From Trebonia sp963822615 (GTDB taxonomy: Bacteria; Actinomycetota; Actinomycetes; Streptosporangiales; Streptosporangiaceae), in assembly GCA_963822615.1 (NCBI GenBank), contig CAWGIM010000001.1, positions 1,178,001-1,242,000 of the forward strand: a stretch of DNA of 64,000 bases, read 5' to 3'. A program made the translations under genes and the position numbers. Positions 1 to 7,638 of the stretch are shown here, piece by piece. A model generated the notes under the pieces. The model did no database searches, was not told where the DNA came from, and was given only the letters and a program-made list of their open reading frames with translations. Each line of letters begins with the position of its first letter. Position 1 is the stretch's first letter.

Positions 1-424
1 CGGCTTCGACGAGCACGGCCAGTGGGTCAACCCCGGCTCGCGCTATGGCGAGTGGGCCAACCAGACGCACGAGGGCGGCTTCACCGCCCACATGCACAAC
101 ATCACCACGCACACCTGCGAGATCGACGGCGACACCGCGCACGCCGAAAGCTACGTCCTCGGGCTGTTCCAGCCGCGGCACAACCCCGGCCGCGCGCACT
201 TCATGGCCGGCCGCTACATCGACCGGATGGAGAGGCGCAACGGCGAGTGGCGGATCCTCGCCCGCCGGACGGTCATCGAGATCGTCCTCGAAGGCGACTC
301 GAAGTGGGAAGGGTCAATCGCCGAAAGCTTCCCCAAGGGGACCTGGGACGAGAGCGACCTGTCCTACACCCGCCCGCTGAAGATCGACTCGGTTGCGCCG
401 TTCTGGGACGGGACCACCCGATGA
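1..424 (+). CDS. NTF2/SnoaL-like protein, copy 1 (5' end outside window)
   Basis: The frame is open from base 2, so the N-terminus lies outside the window; 140 residues remain. They match, nearly residue for residue, residues 58-197 of the complete paralogue at 2613-3206, including the run GFDEHG near the edge, the His-containing stretch HNITTH and the C-terminus PFWDGTTR. The family is a cone-shaped alpha+beta fold (SnoaL, scytalone-dehydratase and steroid-isomerase relatives) that often acts as dehydratase, isomerase or cyclase. The actual reaction here is unknown. The stop overlaps the start of the next gene by 4 bp (ATGA), so the two are probably translationally coupled. It is the first gene of a cassette continuing with a dehydrogenase and a P450. 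Confidence 0.85.
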   Translation, partial: GFDEHGQWVNPGSRYGEWANQTHEGGFTAHMHNITTHTCEIDGDTAHAESYVLGLFQPRHNPGRAHFMAGRYIDRMERRNGEWRILARRTVIEIVLEGDSKWEGSIAESFPKGTWDESDLSYTRPLKIDSVAPFWDGTTR

Positions 425-1194
425 CACCGGAAAGGAAGGACGACCGTTTCTCACTGGACGGCCGGGTCGCGATCGTCACCGGCGGCGGCACCGGGATCGG
501 CCGGGCTACCGCGCTGGTACTCGCCCGGTACGGGGCGGACGTGGTCGTCGCGGGGCGGCGCCCCGGCCCGCTCAAGGAGACCGCCGCGGCGGTCGAGGCC
601 CTCGGGCGCCGCGCGATCGCGACGCCGTCGGACGTTAGCCAGCCGCAGGAGTGCCAGCGCCTGGTCGACACGGCGGTCGACACCCTGGGGCAGGTTGACG
701 TGCTGGTCAACAACGCGGGCGGCGGCCTCACCAAGCCGATTATGGACTGGGCCGACGACGAGTGGGACCAGGTCATGGACGTGAACCTGAAAAGCGCCTG
801 GTTCACCTCGCGCTACGCCGCCCAGCACATGCTCAGCCAGGGGCGCGGCGCGATCGTGAACATCTCGTCGGCCGCCGGGCTAAACGGGATGGCCACCGCG
901 GCGATATACGGGGCGGCCAAGGCCGGCCTGAACAACCTGACCGGGTCGATGGCAGCGGCCTGGACCGGGCAGGGCATCCGCGTCAACAGCATCGCCTGCG
1001 GGGCGATCCGCACCCCGGGACTCACGAAGGCGGCCGAGGACATCGGGCTAGACGTCGAGCTGTTCGGGCGGTCCAACGCCCTCGGGCGCCTCGCGGACCC
1101 CGAGGAGATCGCCTTCGGCGTGCTGTTCTTCGCCAGCGAGGCAGCCAGCTTCTGCTCCGGCCAGACCCTCTTCATCGGCGGCGGCCCCAAGTAA
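421..1194 (+). CDS. short-chain dehydrogenase/reductase (SDR), copy 1
   Basis: A 257-residue classical SDR, expected to be a cytosolic NAD(P)-dependent alcohol/ketone oxidoreductase. The Rossmann nucleotide motif TGGGTGIG lies at residues 20-27, NNAG at 97-100, the catalytic Ser in NISS (149/150) and the YxxxK pair at Tyr163/Lys167. The C-terminus is a typical GGG-x-K end. The ATG overlaps the upstream stop by 4 bp. A 35-bp gap separates it from the P450, so the alcohol made by the P450 could be oxidised by this enzyme, or the reverse; this coupling is inferred. The paralogue at 3203-3964 is nearly identical but four residues shorter at the N-terminus (this copy has an extra PERK-like segment). 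Confidence 0.93.
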   Translation: MTPERKDDRFSLDGRVAIVTGGGTGIGRATALVLARYGADVVVAGRRPGPLKETAAAVEALGRRAIATPSDVSQPQECQRLVDTAVDTLGQVDVLVNNAGGGLTKPIMDWADDEWDQVMDVNLKSAWFTSRYAAQHMLSQGRGAIVNISSAAGLNGMATAAIYGAAKAGLNNLTGSMAAAWTGQGIRVNSIACGAIRTPGLTKAAEDIGLDVELFGRSNALGRLADPEEIAFGVLFFASEAASFCSGQTLFIGGGPK

Positions 1195-1229
1195 CCCGTT
1201 ACCCCTGTCCCACGGCGCGGAGAAACGTG

Positions 1230-2501
1230 ATGACTGACTTCGACACGCTCGACTTCTTCACCGACCAGTCGGTGCTGGCCGACCCCCACCCGTACTTCGA
1301 TTACCTGCGCGCTCAGGGCCCGGTGCAGCCGACCGCCCACTATGGCGTCACCGCGGTCACCGGCTACGACGAGGCCACCGAGGTCTACCGCGACGACGAG
1401 CACTTCTCGGCCTGCAACACGGTCTTCGGCCCGTTTACGCCGTTCCCGGTCCCGTTCGAGGGCGACGATGTCACGGAGCTCCTCGAGCGGTCGCACGCAC
1501 AGCTTCCGGCCAACGACCTCTTCGCGACGATGGACCCGCCGCGGCACACCCGCGAGCGGGGCCTGCTGATGCGGCTGCTGACGCCGAAGCGGCTGAGCGA
1601 GAACGAGGAGTTCATGTGGCAACTCGCTGACGAGCACCTCGACGACGCGCTGGCCGACGGCCGGTGCGAGTTCATCGCCGACTACGCCCGGCCCTACACC
1701 CTGCTGGTCATCGCCGACCTGCTCGGGGTGCCGCGCGAGCACTACCAGATGTTCCGTGCGGGCTTCCGGCTGTCGGCCGCTACCAGCAGCAGTTCCAACG
1801 CCCCGGTCGAGCAGAACTCCCTCTCCTGGGTATACGGCTACTTCGCTGAGTACGTCGAGGAGCGCCGCCGCAACCCGCGCGCCGACGTGCTGACCCAGCT
1901 GGCGCAGGCGAAGTACCCGGACGGGTCGACGCCTGAGGTCATGGCGGTGGTGCACGTGGCCGCCTTCCTGTTCGCGACCGGGCAGGAGACGACCGTGCGG
2001 CTACTCAGCTCGGCCCTGTGGTACCTGGCCGAGTTTCCCTGGCTGCAGGACGAACTGCGGGCGAACCGGGCGCGCATTCCCAATTTCATCGAGGAGTGCC
2101 TGCGGATGGACTCGCCGATCAAGAGCGACTTCCGGATGACTAAGCGGACCACCACGCTCGGCGGCGTGACGCTGACCGCGGGCACGCCGGTGGCGATCTT
2201 CAACGGGGCCGCCAACCGGGACCCCGCCCGGTTCGAGTGTCCCCACGAGTTCCGTGCCGACCGGCCGAACGTCCGCGAGCACATCGCCTTCGGCCGGGGC
2301 ATTCACTCATGCCCGGGCGCCTCGCTGGCGCGCGCGGAGGGGCGGGTCACCGTGGACCGGGTCCTGTCCCGCACCCGGGACATCCGCTTCGCTACCGAGC
2401 AGCACGGCCCGGCCGGCCAACGCCGGTTCGAGTACGAGCCGAACTGGCTGATCCGCGCGCTGCACGAGCTGAATCTGGAGTTTACGGCCGTCGACCGGTG
2501 A
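1230..2501 (+). CDS. cytochrome P450, copy 1
   Basis: A soluble bacterial class I P450 of 423 residues: a heme monooxygenase needing a separate ferredoxin and reductase, neither of which lies beside it. Visible motifs are the I-helix oxygen-activation segment FATGQETT (residues 248-255), the K-helix ExxR at Glu289-Arg292, and the heme loop FGRGIHSCPG with thiolate Cys361. Length is normal. The ATG is preceded by a weak GGAG. The differences from the paralogue at 4020-5285 include a loop around residues 181-195 (Ser/Asn-rich here, two residues shorter there). In P450s this stretch is the F-G region governing substrate access, so the copies may differ in substrate. The substrate is not predictable. 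Confidence 0.95.
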   Translation: MTDFDTLDFFTDQSVLADPHPYFDYLRAQGPVQPTAHYGVTAVTGYDEATEVYRDDEHFSACNTVFGPFTPFPVPFEGDDVTELLERSHAQLPANDLFATMDPPRHTRERGLLMRLLTPKRLSENEEFMWQLADEHLDDALADGRCEFIADYARPYTLLVIADLLGVPREHYQMFRAGFRLSAATSSSSNAPVEQNSLSWVYGYFAEYVEERRRNPRADVLTQLAQAKYPDGSTPEVMAVVHVAAFLFATGQETTVRLLSSALWYLAEFPWLQDELRANRARIPNFIEECLRMDSPIKSDFRMTKRTTTLGGVTLTAGTPVAIFNGAANRDPARFECPHEFRADRPNVREHIAFGRGIHSCPGASLARAEGRVTVDRVLSRTRDIRFATEQHGPAGQRRFEYEPNWLIRALHELNLEFTAVDR

Positions 2502-2565
2502 CGGGAGCGCAGCCCTGACGCGACTTCGCACCCATTGCCACCCGCGCCGGACGACCGTAACCTTC

Positions 2566-2581
2566 CTGTACGGCCGTACAG
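2566..2581. promoter_or_regulatory. 16-bp perfect palindrome, candidate operator
   Basis: CTGTACGGCCGTACAG is a perfect inverted repeat with no spacer. It sits in the 111-bp gap between P450 copy 1 and the start of the second cassette, 20 bp before the ribosome binding site of the next gene. The form and place fit a dimeric TetR- or GntR-type repressor site controlling the second cassette. No regulator gene is adjacent, and no promoter hexamers are obvious. Confidence 0.5.
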
Positions 2582-2612
2582 CCGCGGCCCTGGGCGCCGA
2601 GGAGGGTCACCG

Positions 2613-3206
2613 ATGACAACCGACACCGAGATCCAGGAACTGGTCAACGAGGTCAAGCGCCTCCGGGACGAGGTCACGTACCTGCGGGACCGGCAGGCGA
2701 TCCTCGACGTGCTCAGCCGCCAGTCGCGCGGCCACGACCGGCACGACGCCCCGCTGCAGAACTCCTGCTTCTGGGAGGACGGCTTCGACGAGCACGGCCC
2801 GTGGGTCACGCCCGGCTCGCGCTACGGCGAGTGGGCCAACGAGACGCACTCGGGCAGCTACAGCGCCCACCTGCACAACCTGACCACCCATAGCTGCGAG
2901 ATCGACGGCGACACCGCGCACGCCGAAAGCTACGTCCTCGGGCTGTTCCAGCCGCGGCACAAGCCCGGTCGCGCTCAGTTCATGACCGCCCGCTACGTCG
3001 ACCGCCTGGAGAAGCGCGACGGCGAGTGGCGGATCCTGGCTCGCCGGACGGTGATCGAGATCGTCCTCGAGGGCGACTCGGAGTGGGCCGGCGGGCCGTA
3101 CAGCGGGGCCTTCCCCAAGGGCACCTGGGACGAGAGCGACCTGTCCTACACCCGCCCGCTGAAGATCGACTCGGTGGCGCCGTTCTGGGACGGCACCACC
3201 CGATGA
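2613..3206 (+). CDS. NTF2/SnoaL-like protein, copy 2 (complete)
   Basis: A 197-residue member of the NTF2-like superfamily. Residues about 5-30 (EIQELVNEVKRLRDEVTYLR) look like a short coiled coil, possibly for oligomerisation. The SnoaL-like barrel follows, with RQAILDVL, GHDRHD and HNLTTHS, the usual positions of active-site Asp/His pairs in this fold. The start at 2613 is chosen because GGAGGG ends 7 bp before it; the open frame extends 26 codons upstream without such support. The stop overlaps the next ATG by 4 bp. It probably dehydrates or isomerises an intermediate of the neighbouring SDR/P450 pair (inferred from context only). Confidence 0.9.
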   Translation: MTTDTEIQELVNEVKRLRDEVTYLRDRQAILDVLSRQSRGHDRHDAPLQNSCFWEDGFDEHGPWVTPGSRYGEWANETHSGSYSAHLHNLTTHSCEIDGDTAHAESYVLGLFQPRHKPGRAQFMTARYVDRLEKRDGEWRILARRTVIEIVLEGDSEWAGGPYSGAFPKGTWDESDLSYTRPLKIDSVAPFWDGTTR

Positions 3207-3964
3207 CGGACGACCGGTTCTCGCTGGACGGCCAGGTCGCGATCGTCACCGGGGGCGGCACCGGGATCGGCCGGGCCACCGCGCTGGTGCTCGCGCGGTA
3301 CGGGGCAGACGTGGTGGTCGCGGGCCGGCGACCCGATCCGCTCGAGGAGACCGCCGCGGCGGTCGAGGCGCTCGGCCGCAAGGCGATCGCGGCGCCCTTG
3401 GACGTGACCGAGCCGGAGCAGTGCAAGCGGCTGGTCGACGTCGCGGTCGACACCCTGGGACACGTCGACGTCCTGGTCAACAACGCGGGCGGCGGCATCA
3501 TGAAGCCGATCATGGACTGGGCCGTCGAGGAGTGGGACCAGGTCATGGACGTCAACCTGAAGAGCGCCTGGTTCACCTCGCGCTACGCCGCGCAGCACAT
3601 GCTCAGCCAGGGCCGGGGGTCGATCGTCAACATCTCCTCGGCCGCGGGCCTGCACCCGATGGCCGCGGCGGCGATCTACGGAGCCGCCAAGGCGGGCCTG
3701 AACAACCTGACCGGCTCGATGGCGCAGGCCTGGACCGGCCGGGGCATCCGCGTCAACTGCATCGCCTGCGGGGCGATCCGCACCCCGGGACTGGAGAACG
3801 TCGCCGAGACGGCCGGGTTCGACGTCGAGATGCTAGGGCAGTCCAACGCCCTCGGGCGCCTCGCGGACCCCGAGGAGATCGCCTTCGGGGTGCTGTTCTT
3901 CGCCAGCGAGGCAGCCAGCTTCTGCTCCGGCCAGACCCTTTACGTGGGCGGCGGCCCCAAGTAA
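3203..3964 (+). CDS. short-chain dehydrogenase/reductase (SDR), copy 2
   Basis: A 253-residue classical SDR. The motifs are the same as in copy 1, shifted by four residues: TGGGTGIG at 16-23, NNAG at 93-96, NISS, and YGAAK with Tyr159/Lys163. Differences from copy 1 are scattered (for example LHPMAAA for LNGMATA next to the active site, and NVAETAGF for KAAEDIGL in the substrate loop). Those near the active site could alter specificity. The ATG overlaps the upstream stop (ATGA). A 55-bp spacer precedes the P450. Confidence 0.93.
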   Translation: MTDDRFSLDGQVAIVTGGGTGIGRATALVLARYGADVVVAGRRPDPLEETAAAVEALGRKAIAAPLDVTEPEQCKRLVDVAVDTLGHVDVLVNNAGGGIMKPIMDWAVEEWDQVMDVNLKSAWFTSRYAAQHMLSQGRGSIVNISSAAGLHPMAAAAIYGAAKAGLNNLTGSMAQAWTGRGIRVNCIACGAIRTPGLENVAETAGFDVEMLGQSNALGRLADPEEIAFGVLFFASEAASFCSGQTLYVGGGPK

Positions 3965-4019
3965 TCAGCTCGGTCCGTGACCCCTGCGCCAGGGCTCTCC
4001 CGCAGCCCGGAGGAACGCG

Positions 4020-5285
4020 ATGACTGACTTCGACGCGCTCGACTTCTTCACCGACCAGTCCCTGCTGACCGACCCCGTCCCGTACTTCGAGCACCTGCGC
4101 GGCCAGTGCCCGGTGCAGCCGACCGGGCACCACGGCGTCGTCGCCGTCACCGGCTACGACGAGGCCGCCGAGGTCTACCGGGACAACGAGAACTTCTCCG
4201 CCATCAACACGGTCTTCGGCCCGTTCACCCCGTTTCCGGCCCCGTTCGAGGGCGACGACATCACCGGGATCCTCGAGGACTCGCGCGGCCAGCTGCTGTC
4301 CAGCGACATCCTGGCGACGATGGACCCGCCGCGGCACACCCGCGAGCGTGCCCTGCTGATGCGGCTGATGACGCCGAAGCGCCTGCGCGAGAACGAGGAG
4401 TTCATGTGGCGCCTGGCGGACGAGCGGCTTGACGAGGCGCTGCCAGGCGGCCGGTGCGAGTTCGTCGGCGACTACGCCCGGCCCTACACCTTGCTCGTCA
4501 TCGCCGACCTGCTCGGCGTGCCGCGCGAGCAGCACCAGGTCTTCCGCGAGGGCTTTCAGCAGGCCGCCGCCGACAGCTCGCAGACACTGGTCGAGCAGAA
4601 CGCCCTCGCCTGGCTGTACGGCTACTTCGCCGAGTACGTCGAGGACCGTCGCCGGACCCCGCGCGACGACGTGCTGACCCAGCTCGCGGAGGCGAAGTAC
4701 CCGGACGGGTCCACGCCCGAGGTCCTGGCGGTGGTGCACGTGGCCGTCTTCCTCTTCGCGGCCGGGCAGGACACCACCGCGCGGCTGCTCAGCTCGGCGC
4801 TCAAGTACCTGGCCGAGTATCCCGGGCTGCAGGACGCGCTCCGGGCGGACCGGGCGCGCATCCCCAGCTTTATCGAGGAATGCCTGCGGATGGACTCGCC
4901 GATCAAGAGCGACTTCCGGATGACCAAGCGGACCACCACGCTCGGCGGCGTGACGCTGCCCGCCGGGACGCCCCTGGCGATCTTCAACGGTGCCACCAAC
5001 CGGGACCCCGGCCGGTTCGCAGACCCCGGCGAGTTCCGCGTCGACCGGGCGAACGTCCGCGAGCACATCGCCTTCGGCCGGGGCATTCACTCCTGCCCGG
5101 GCGCACCGCTGGCGCGTTCGGAGGGACGGGTCACCGTGGACCGGATCCTCTCGCGGACCCGGGATATCCGCTTCTCCGCGGAGCACCACGGCCCGGCCGG
5201 CCGCCGGCGGTTCGAGTACGAGCCGAACTGGCTGATCAGCGGGCTGCGCGGGCTGCACCTCGAGTTCACCCCAGTCGACTCCTGA
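4020..5285 (+). CDS. cytochrome P450, copy 2
   Basis: A 421-residue P450 paralogous to the one at 1230-2501. It has the I-helix motif FAAGQDTT, ExxR in EECLR and the heme loop FGRGIHSCPG with Cys359. The ribosome binding site GGAGG lies 6 bp before the ATG and is better than that of copy 1. The F-G region reads QAAADSSQTLVEQ and is two residues shorter than in copy 1; the I-helix acid is Asp rather than Glu. Redox partners must come from elsewhere in the genome. It is the last gene of the second cassette; the next 334 bp hold no gene. Confidence 0.95.
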   Translation: MTDFDALDFFTDQSLLTDPVPYFEHLRGQCPVQPTGHHGVVAVTGYDEAAEVYRDNENFSAINTVFGPFTPFPAPFEGDDITGILEDSRGQLLSSDILATMDPPRHTRERALLMRLMTPKRLRENEEFMWRLADERLDEALPGGRCEFVGDYARPYTLLVIADLLGVPREQHQVFREGFQQAAADSSQTLVEQNALAWLYGYFAEYVEDRRRTPRDDVLTQLAEAKYPDGSTPEVLAVVHVAVFLFAAGQDTTARLLSSALKYLAEYPGLQDALRADRARIPSFIEECLRMDSPIKSDFRMTKRTTTLGGVTLPAGTPLAIFNGATNRDPGRFADPGEFRVDRANVREHIAFGRGIHSCPGAPLARSEGRVTVDRILSRTRDIRFSAEHHGPAGRRRFEYEPNWLISGLRGLHLEFTPVDS

Positions 5286-5619
5286 CGACGCGCGCTCGGG
5301 GCTGGGTCCTTGCCGGGCCTGGTGCTGTGCCGGGCCCGGCCCGGGTGCGGCCGGGCGGAGGTTGGGTGCTGACTGGGTCGAGGCTGGGGCTGGCCGTCAG
5401 CGCCCTGCGCCGCGTACCGCCGTGAGCGTGGCGGGCCGCTCCGCCCGCCTCGTCTCACCCGCCCCGCGGGTAACGCGTTCCGCGGGCAGTAGGAGATCAA
5501 ATGGAAACTAAGGCGTGTCATAGCACCTAGGAGTTTCCAATCCGATAAAAGTTTCCATGCCAGCGCTTGCCTGGGCGCAGCCGATTGGTCAGGGCGGCTT
5601 GTGGGCGGCCAGCCGCCGG
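5286..5619. other. intergenic stretch with TGGAAACT/AGTTTCCA inverted repeats
   Basis: No credible gene is seen between the convergent ends of the P450 and the small minus-strand gene. The first 130 bp are G+C-rich low-complexity sequence (repeated CTGGG/GCCGGG). An A+T-richer pocket follows with three copies of an 8-mer: TGGAAACT at 5502-5509, and AGTTTCCA at 5532-5539 and 5550-5557. The first two can form an 8-bp stem around a 22-nt loop containing the palindrome CCTAGG. A bidirectional terminator or a protein-binding site are both possible. Confidence 0.45.
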
Positions 5620-5946
5620 TTAGTAGTCGGCCCAGTGCGGCGGCCGGTCCCGGTAGAGGCGGTCGTCGGCCGGCTCGGGGTAATCGCCCCACGCGGCGTC
5701 GGTGTCCTCGCGGCTCTGCTCGGGCAGCACCGGCTCGCCGGCCCGGGCCCCGCCGGCCGCGGGGCCCGCGGGCGCCGCGGGTGCCGGGTGGTCATCCGCG
5801 GGCCCCGGGTGGTCATCCGCGGGTGGCGACTGGTCATCCGCGGGTGCCGGCTGGTCCTGGGAGGTAACCGGGGGGCCGGGGTTGGCGGAGCGGTCGGGGT
5901 CGGAGTCGGCTGAGGCTCCTGAGGGTGAAGCGTCCGGTGGGTTCAC
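5620..5946 (-). CDS. small Pro/Asp-rich hypothetical protein
   Basis: About 108 residues. The first 75 are low-complexity Pro/Ala/Asp sequence with short repeats of the type PADDHP/PADDQS, so probably disordered. The end is well defined, ...DAAWGDYPEPADDRLYRDRPPHWADY-like, rich in aromatic and charged residues, a style of C-terminus seen in small actinobacterial proteins of unknown function. I chose GTG at 5946 because GGAGG ends 4 bp upstream; an in-frame TTG at 5967 lacks a ribosome binding site. There is no signal peptide or membrane segment. Function unknown. The opposite-strand frames here are shadows. Confidence 0.6.
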   Translation of the reverse strand: MNPPDASPSGASADSDPDRSANPGPPVTSQDQPAPADDQSPPADDHPGPADDHPAPAAPAGPAAGGARAGEPVLPEQSREDTDAAWGDYPEPADDRLYRDRPPHWADY

Positions 5947-6050
5947 GCTTCCTCCGTCCGCGGGCAAGGTGACAGGGAGACCTAGGGGCGGGGGCCAAGT
6001 CTACCGGCGCACGGCGCCCGCCCCGCGGCCGAGCACGGCGGCCGCGGCAC

Positions 6051-6121
6051 CCGCGGCCGGGCACCGCGGCCGGGCACCGCGGCCGGGCACCGCGGCCGGG
6101 CACCGCGGCCGGGCACCGCGG
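6051..6121. repeat. 13-bp tandem repeat, five copies
   Basis: The unit CCGCGGCCGGGCA is repeated five times without interruption from 6051 to 6115, followed by CCGCGG. It lies between the small gene ending at 5946 and the promoter region of the ABC importer. Each unit contains the self-complementary CCGCGG, so either strand can fold in many registers. It is most simply a slippage-prone minisatellite; a role as a multimeric binding site is not excluded. Confidence 0.8.
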
Positions 6122-6212
6122 CGGAGCGCCGGCGGCCCGCCGCACCCGCTGTCGCCTCGCTATATGCGCCCGGCCTCGGCCGTCGTCCGATCGGTACCGC
6201 GAAGTCTCGAAC

Positions 6213-6226
6213 TGTTAACGATAACT
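6213..6226. promoter_or_regulatory. LacI-type operator-like site, distal
   Basis: TGTTAACGATAACT is close to the palindromic pattern TGTTAACGTTAACA, the general shape of LacI-family operators with a central CG. It lies 97 bp upstream of a second such site and 158 bp before the binding-protein start. A TTGACC at 6248-6253 between the sites could be a -35 element, but no convincing -10 is seen. Confidence 0.45.
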
Positions 6227-6309
6227 TTTCGCGCACCGAACCCTAGCTTGACCCCACAAGTCGTCCTATCGTTCTCTTAATCACGTGAATAGTGTTCTGG
6301 GCCCAATGA

Positions 6310-6323
6310 TGTGAACGTTAACA
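6310..6323. promoter_or_regulatory. LacI-type operator-like site, proximal
   Basis: TGTGAACGTTAACA is palindromic apart from one mismatched pair and has the central CG and AAC/GTT arms of LacI-family sites. It ends 47 bp before the ATG of the sugar-class binding protein, a normal place for repression of an uptake operon. The pair with 6213-6226 could support looping. No LacI-family gene lies in the window, so the regulator would act in trans. Confidence 0.55.
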
Positions 6324-6370
6324 TTCGCTACCGGAGTTCCCCCTTCAACGGCGACAGCTGGAGGTCCGCG

Positions 6371-7525
6371 ATGAAGAAAATCGACCCCAAGGTCGACGAG
6401 GCGATACAGACACTGAACATGAAGGAGGGCCCGTCACGGCGCAAGCTGCTGGCCGGCACCGGCCTGGTGAGCGCCACCGCGGCGGCCTCGGCCCTCCTCG
6501 CGGCGTGCAGCTCGAACAGCACCGCGGCGGCCGGGACGAAGGACGCGATAGGGAGCTTCCCCAAGACCCCGGCGTGGAAGTTCTACTTCGTCAACCACGT
6601 CACCACGAACTCGTTCTTCACCCCGACCCAGTACGGCATGGCCGACGCGGCGTCCCTGCTCGGGCTGCCCACCCCGGTCTGGGGCGGCTCGGAGAACCAG
6701 GTCATCTCCCAGATGGTGTCCAACTTCGACACGGCCGTGGCCGCGGGCGCGGCGGGCATCGCGCTGGCCGCCATCAGCGGCACGGCCTTCACCGCCCCGG
6801 TCTCCAGCGCCATGGACAAGGGCATCCCGGTGGTGACCTACAACGCCGACGGCGAGATCGACAACGGCAAGGCGGTGATCGGCACCAACCGGCTCTGCTA
6901 CGTCGGCCAGTCGAACTACACGGCCGGCCAGTCGATGGGGGCGCAGATCAAGACGGTCGTCCCCGGCGGCGGCGACATCGTCATCTTCACCCCGCAGGTC
7001 GGCACCGGCAACACCCAGCCCCGCTTCGACGGCGCCAAGTCGATGCTCGGCGGCAACTACAACGTGGCCGAGATCGCGACCGGCGCGACCGAGGCGGTCG
7101 CCCAGCCGGCCCAGAAGGCCTACCTCAACTCGCACAAGTCCTCGCTCAAGGGCGCGTTCTGCATCGACTCGACCGACACCACGGTCCTCGGCGGCCTGCT
7201 GAAGGAGCTGGGCATGAGCATCCCGGCCGGCGGCTGGGACACCACCAACCCGACGATCCCCTCCATCCAGAGCGGCGAGCTCCTGTTCACCATGTACCAG
7301 GACCCCTACCTGCAGGGCTTCCTGCCGGTGGTCTACCTGTACCTGTTCAACCTCTCCGGCGGCGTGCTCGCCCCGCCGAACACCGACACCGGCCTGTCGA
7401 TCGTCACCAAGTCCAACGTCAGCACCTACGTGGCCAGCAGCCGGTACCAGGGCACCACCACGGCCGAGAAGTACATCACGCGGTCCGGCGCCATCAACGC
7501 CCCGCAGGCCAGCACCAGCACCTGA
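6371..7525 (+). CDS. ABC importer substrate-binding lipoprotein (sugar class)
   Basis: 384 residues. The N-terminus has a twin-arginine signal (SRRKLL, Arg23-Arg24), a hydrophobic stretch and a lipobox LAAC with Cys46, so it is predicted to be a Tat-exported, lipid-anchored extracytoplasmic protein. The remainder has the periplasmic-binding-protein type 1 (RbsB-like) layout: TTNSFFTPTQYGM, repeated Ala-rich helices, and DSTDTTVLGGLL near the hinge. The substrate is probably a sugar or similar small polar molecule; identity unknown. The start at 6371 is supported by GGAGG six bases upstream, whereas an upstream GTG at 6311 overlaps the operator-like site. It is the first gene of a three-gene importer operon. 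Confidence 0.93.
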   Translation: MKKIDPKVDEAIQTLNMKEGPSRRKLLAGTGLVSATAAASALLAACSSNSTAAAGTKDAIGSFPKTPAWKFYFVNHVTTNSFFTPTQYGMADAASLLGLPTPVWGGSENQVISQMVSNFDTAVAAGAAGIALAAISGTAFTAPVSSAMDKGIPVVTYNADGEIDNGKAVIGTNRLCYVGQSNYTAGQSMGAQIKTVVPGGGDIVIFTPQVGTGNTQPRFDGAKSMLGGNYNVAEIATGATEAVAQPAQKAYLNSHKSSLKGAFCIDSTDTTVLGGLLKELGMSIPAGGWDTTNPTIPSIQSGELLFTMYQDPYLQGFLPVVYLYLFNLSGGVLAPPNTDTGLSIVTKSNVSTYVASSRYQGTTTAEKYITRSGAINAPQASTST

Positions 7526-7545
7526 TCTCCGACCGCACCAGCCGC

Positions 7546-7576
7546 GGCCGGGGCGATGCGACCCATCGTCCCGGCC
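7546..7576 (+). promoter_or_regulatory. strong intercistronic hairpin in importer operon
   Basis: A 13-bp stem (arms 7546-7558 and 7564-7576, with one G-U pair) closes a 5-nt loop CGACC in the 113-bp gap between the binding-protein and permease genes. There is no T-run after it. Hairpins here commonly stabilise the upstream message or partly terminate, giving more binding protein than permease. That role is inferred. Confidence 0.65.
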
Positions 7577-7638
7577 GTCAGCCATGTCAGTCGAGCCGGC
7601 CGCGACGGCGCGGCCGGCCGAGAACGAAGGTGAATCTC

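Larger units (their letters stand above)
1..5285 (+). repeat. tandem duplication of a three-gene oxidative cassette
   Basis: The order NTF2-like, SDR, P450 occurs twice in direct orientation. The corresponding stop codons lie about 2.77-2.78 kb apart (424/3206, 1194/3964, 2501/5285). Both copies keep the 4-bp ATGA overlap between genes one and two and a similar spacer before the P450. The protein copies are aligned along their full length with scattered substitutions, so this is an old gene-block duplication with divergence rather than an assembly artefact. The left boundary is outside the window. Confidence 0.9.

Noticed and set aside
6051..6121. 13-bp repeats as replication iterons
   Set aside because: No replication-initiator gene, DnaA boxes or AT-rich unwinding region is nearby; simple slippage explains them.
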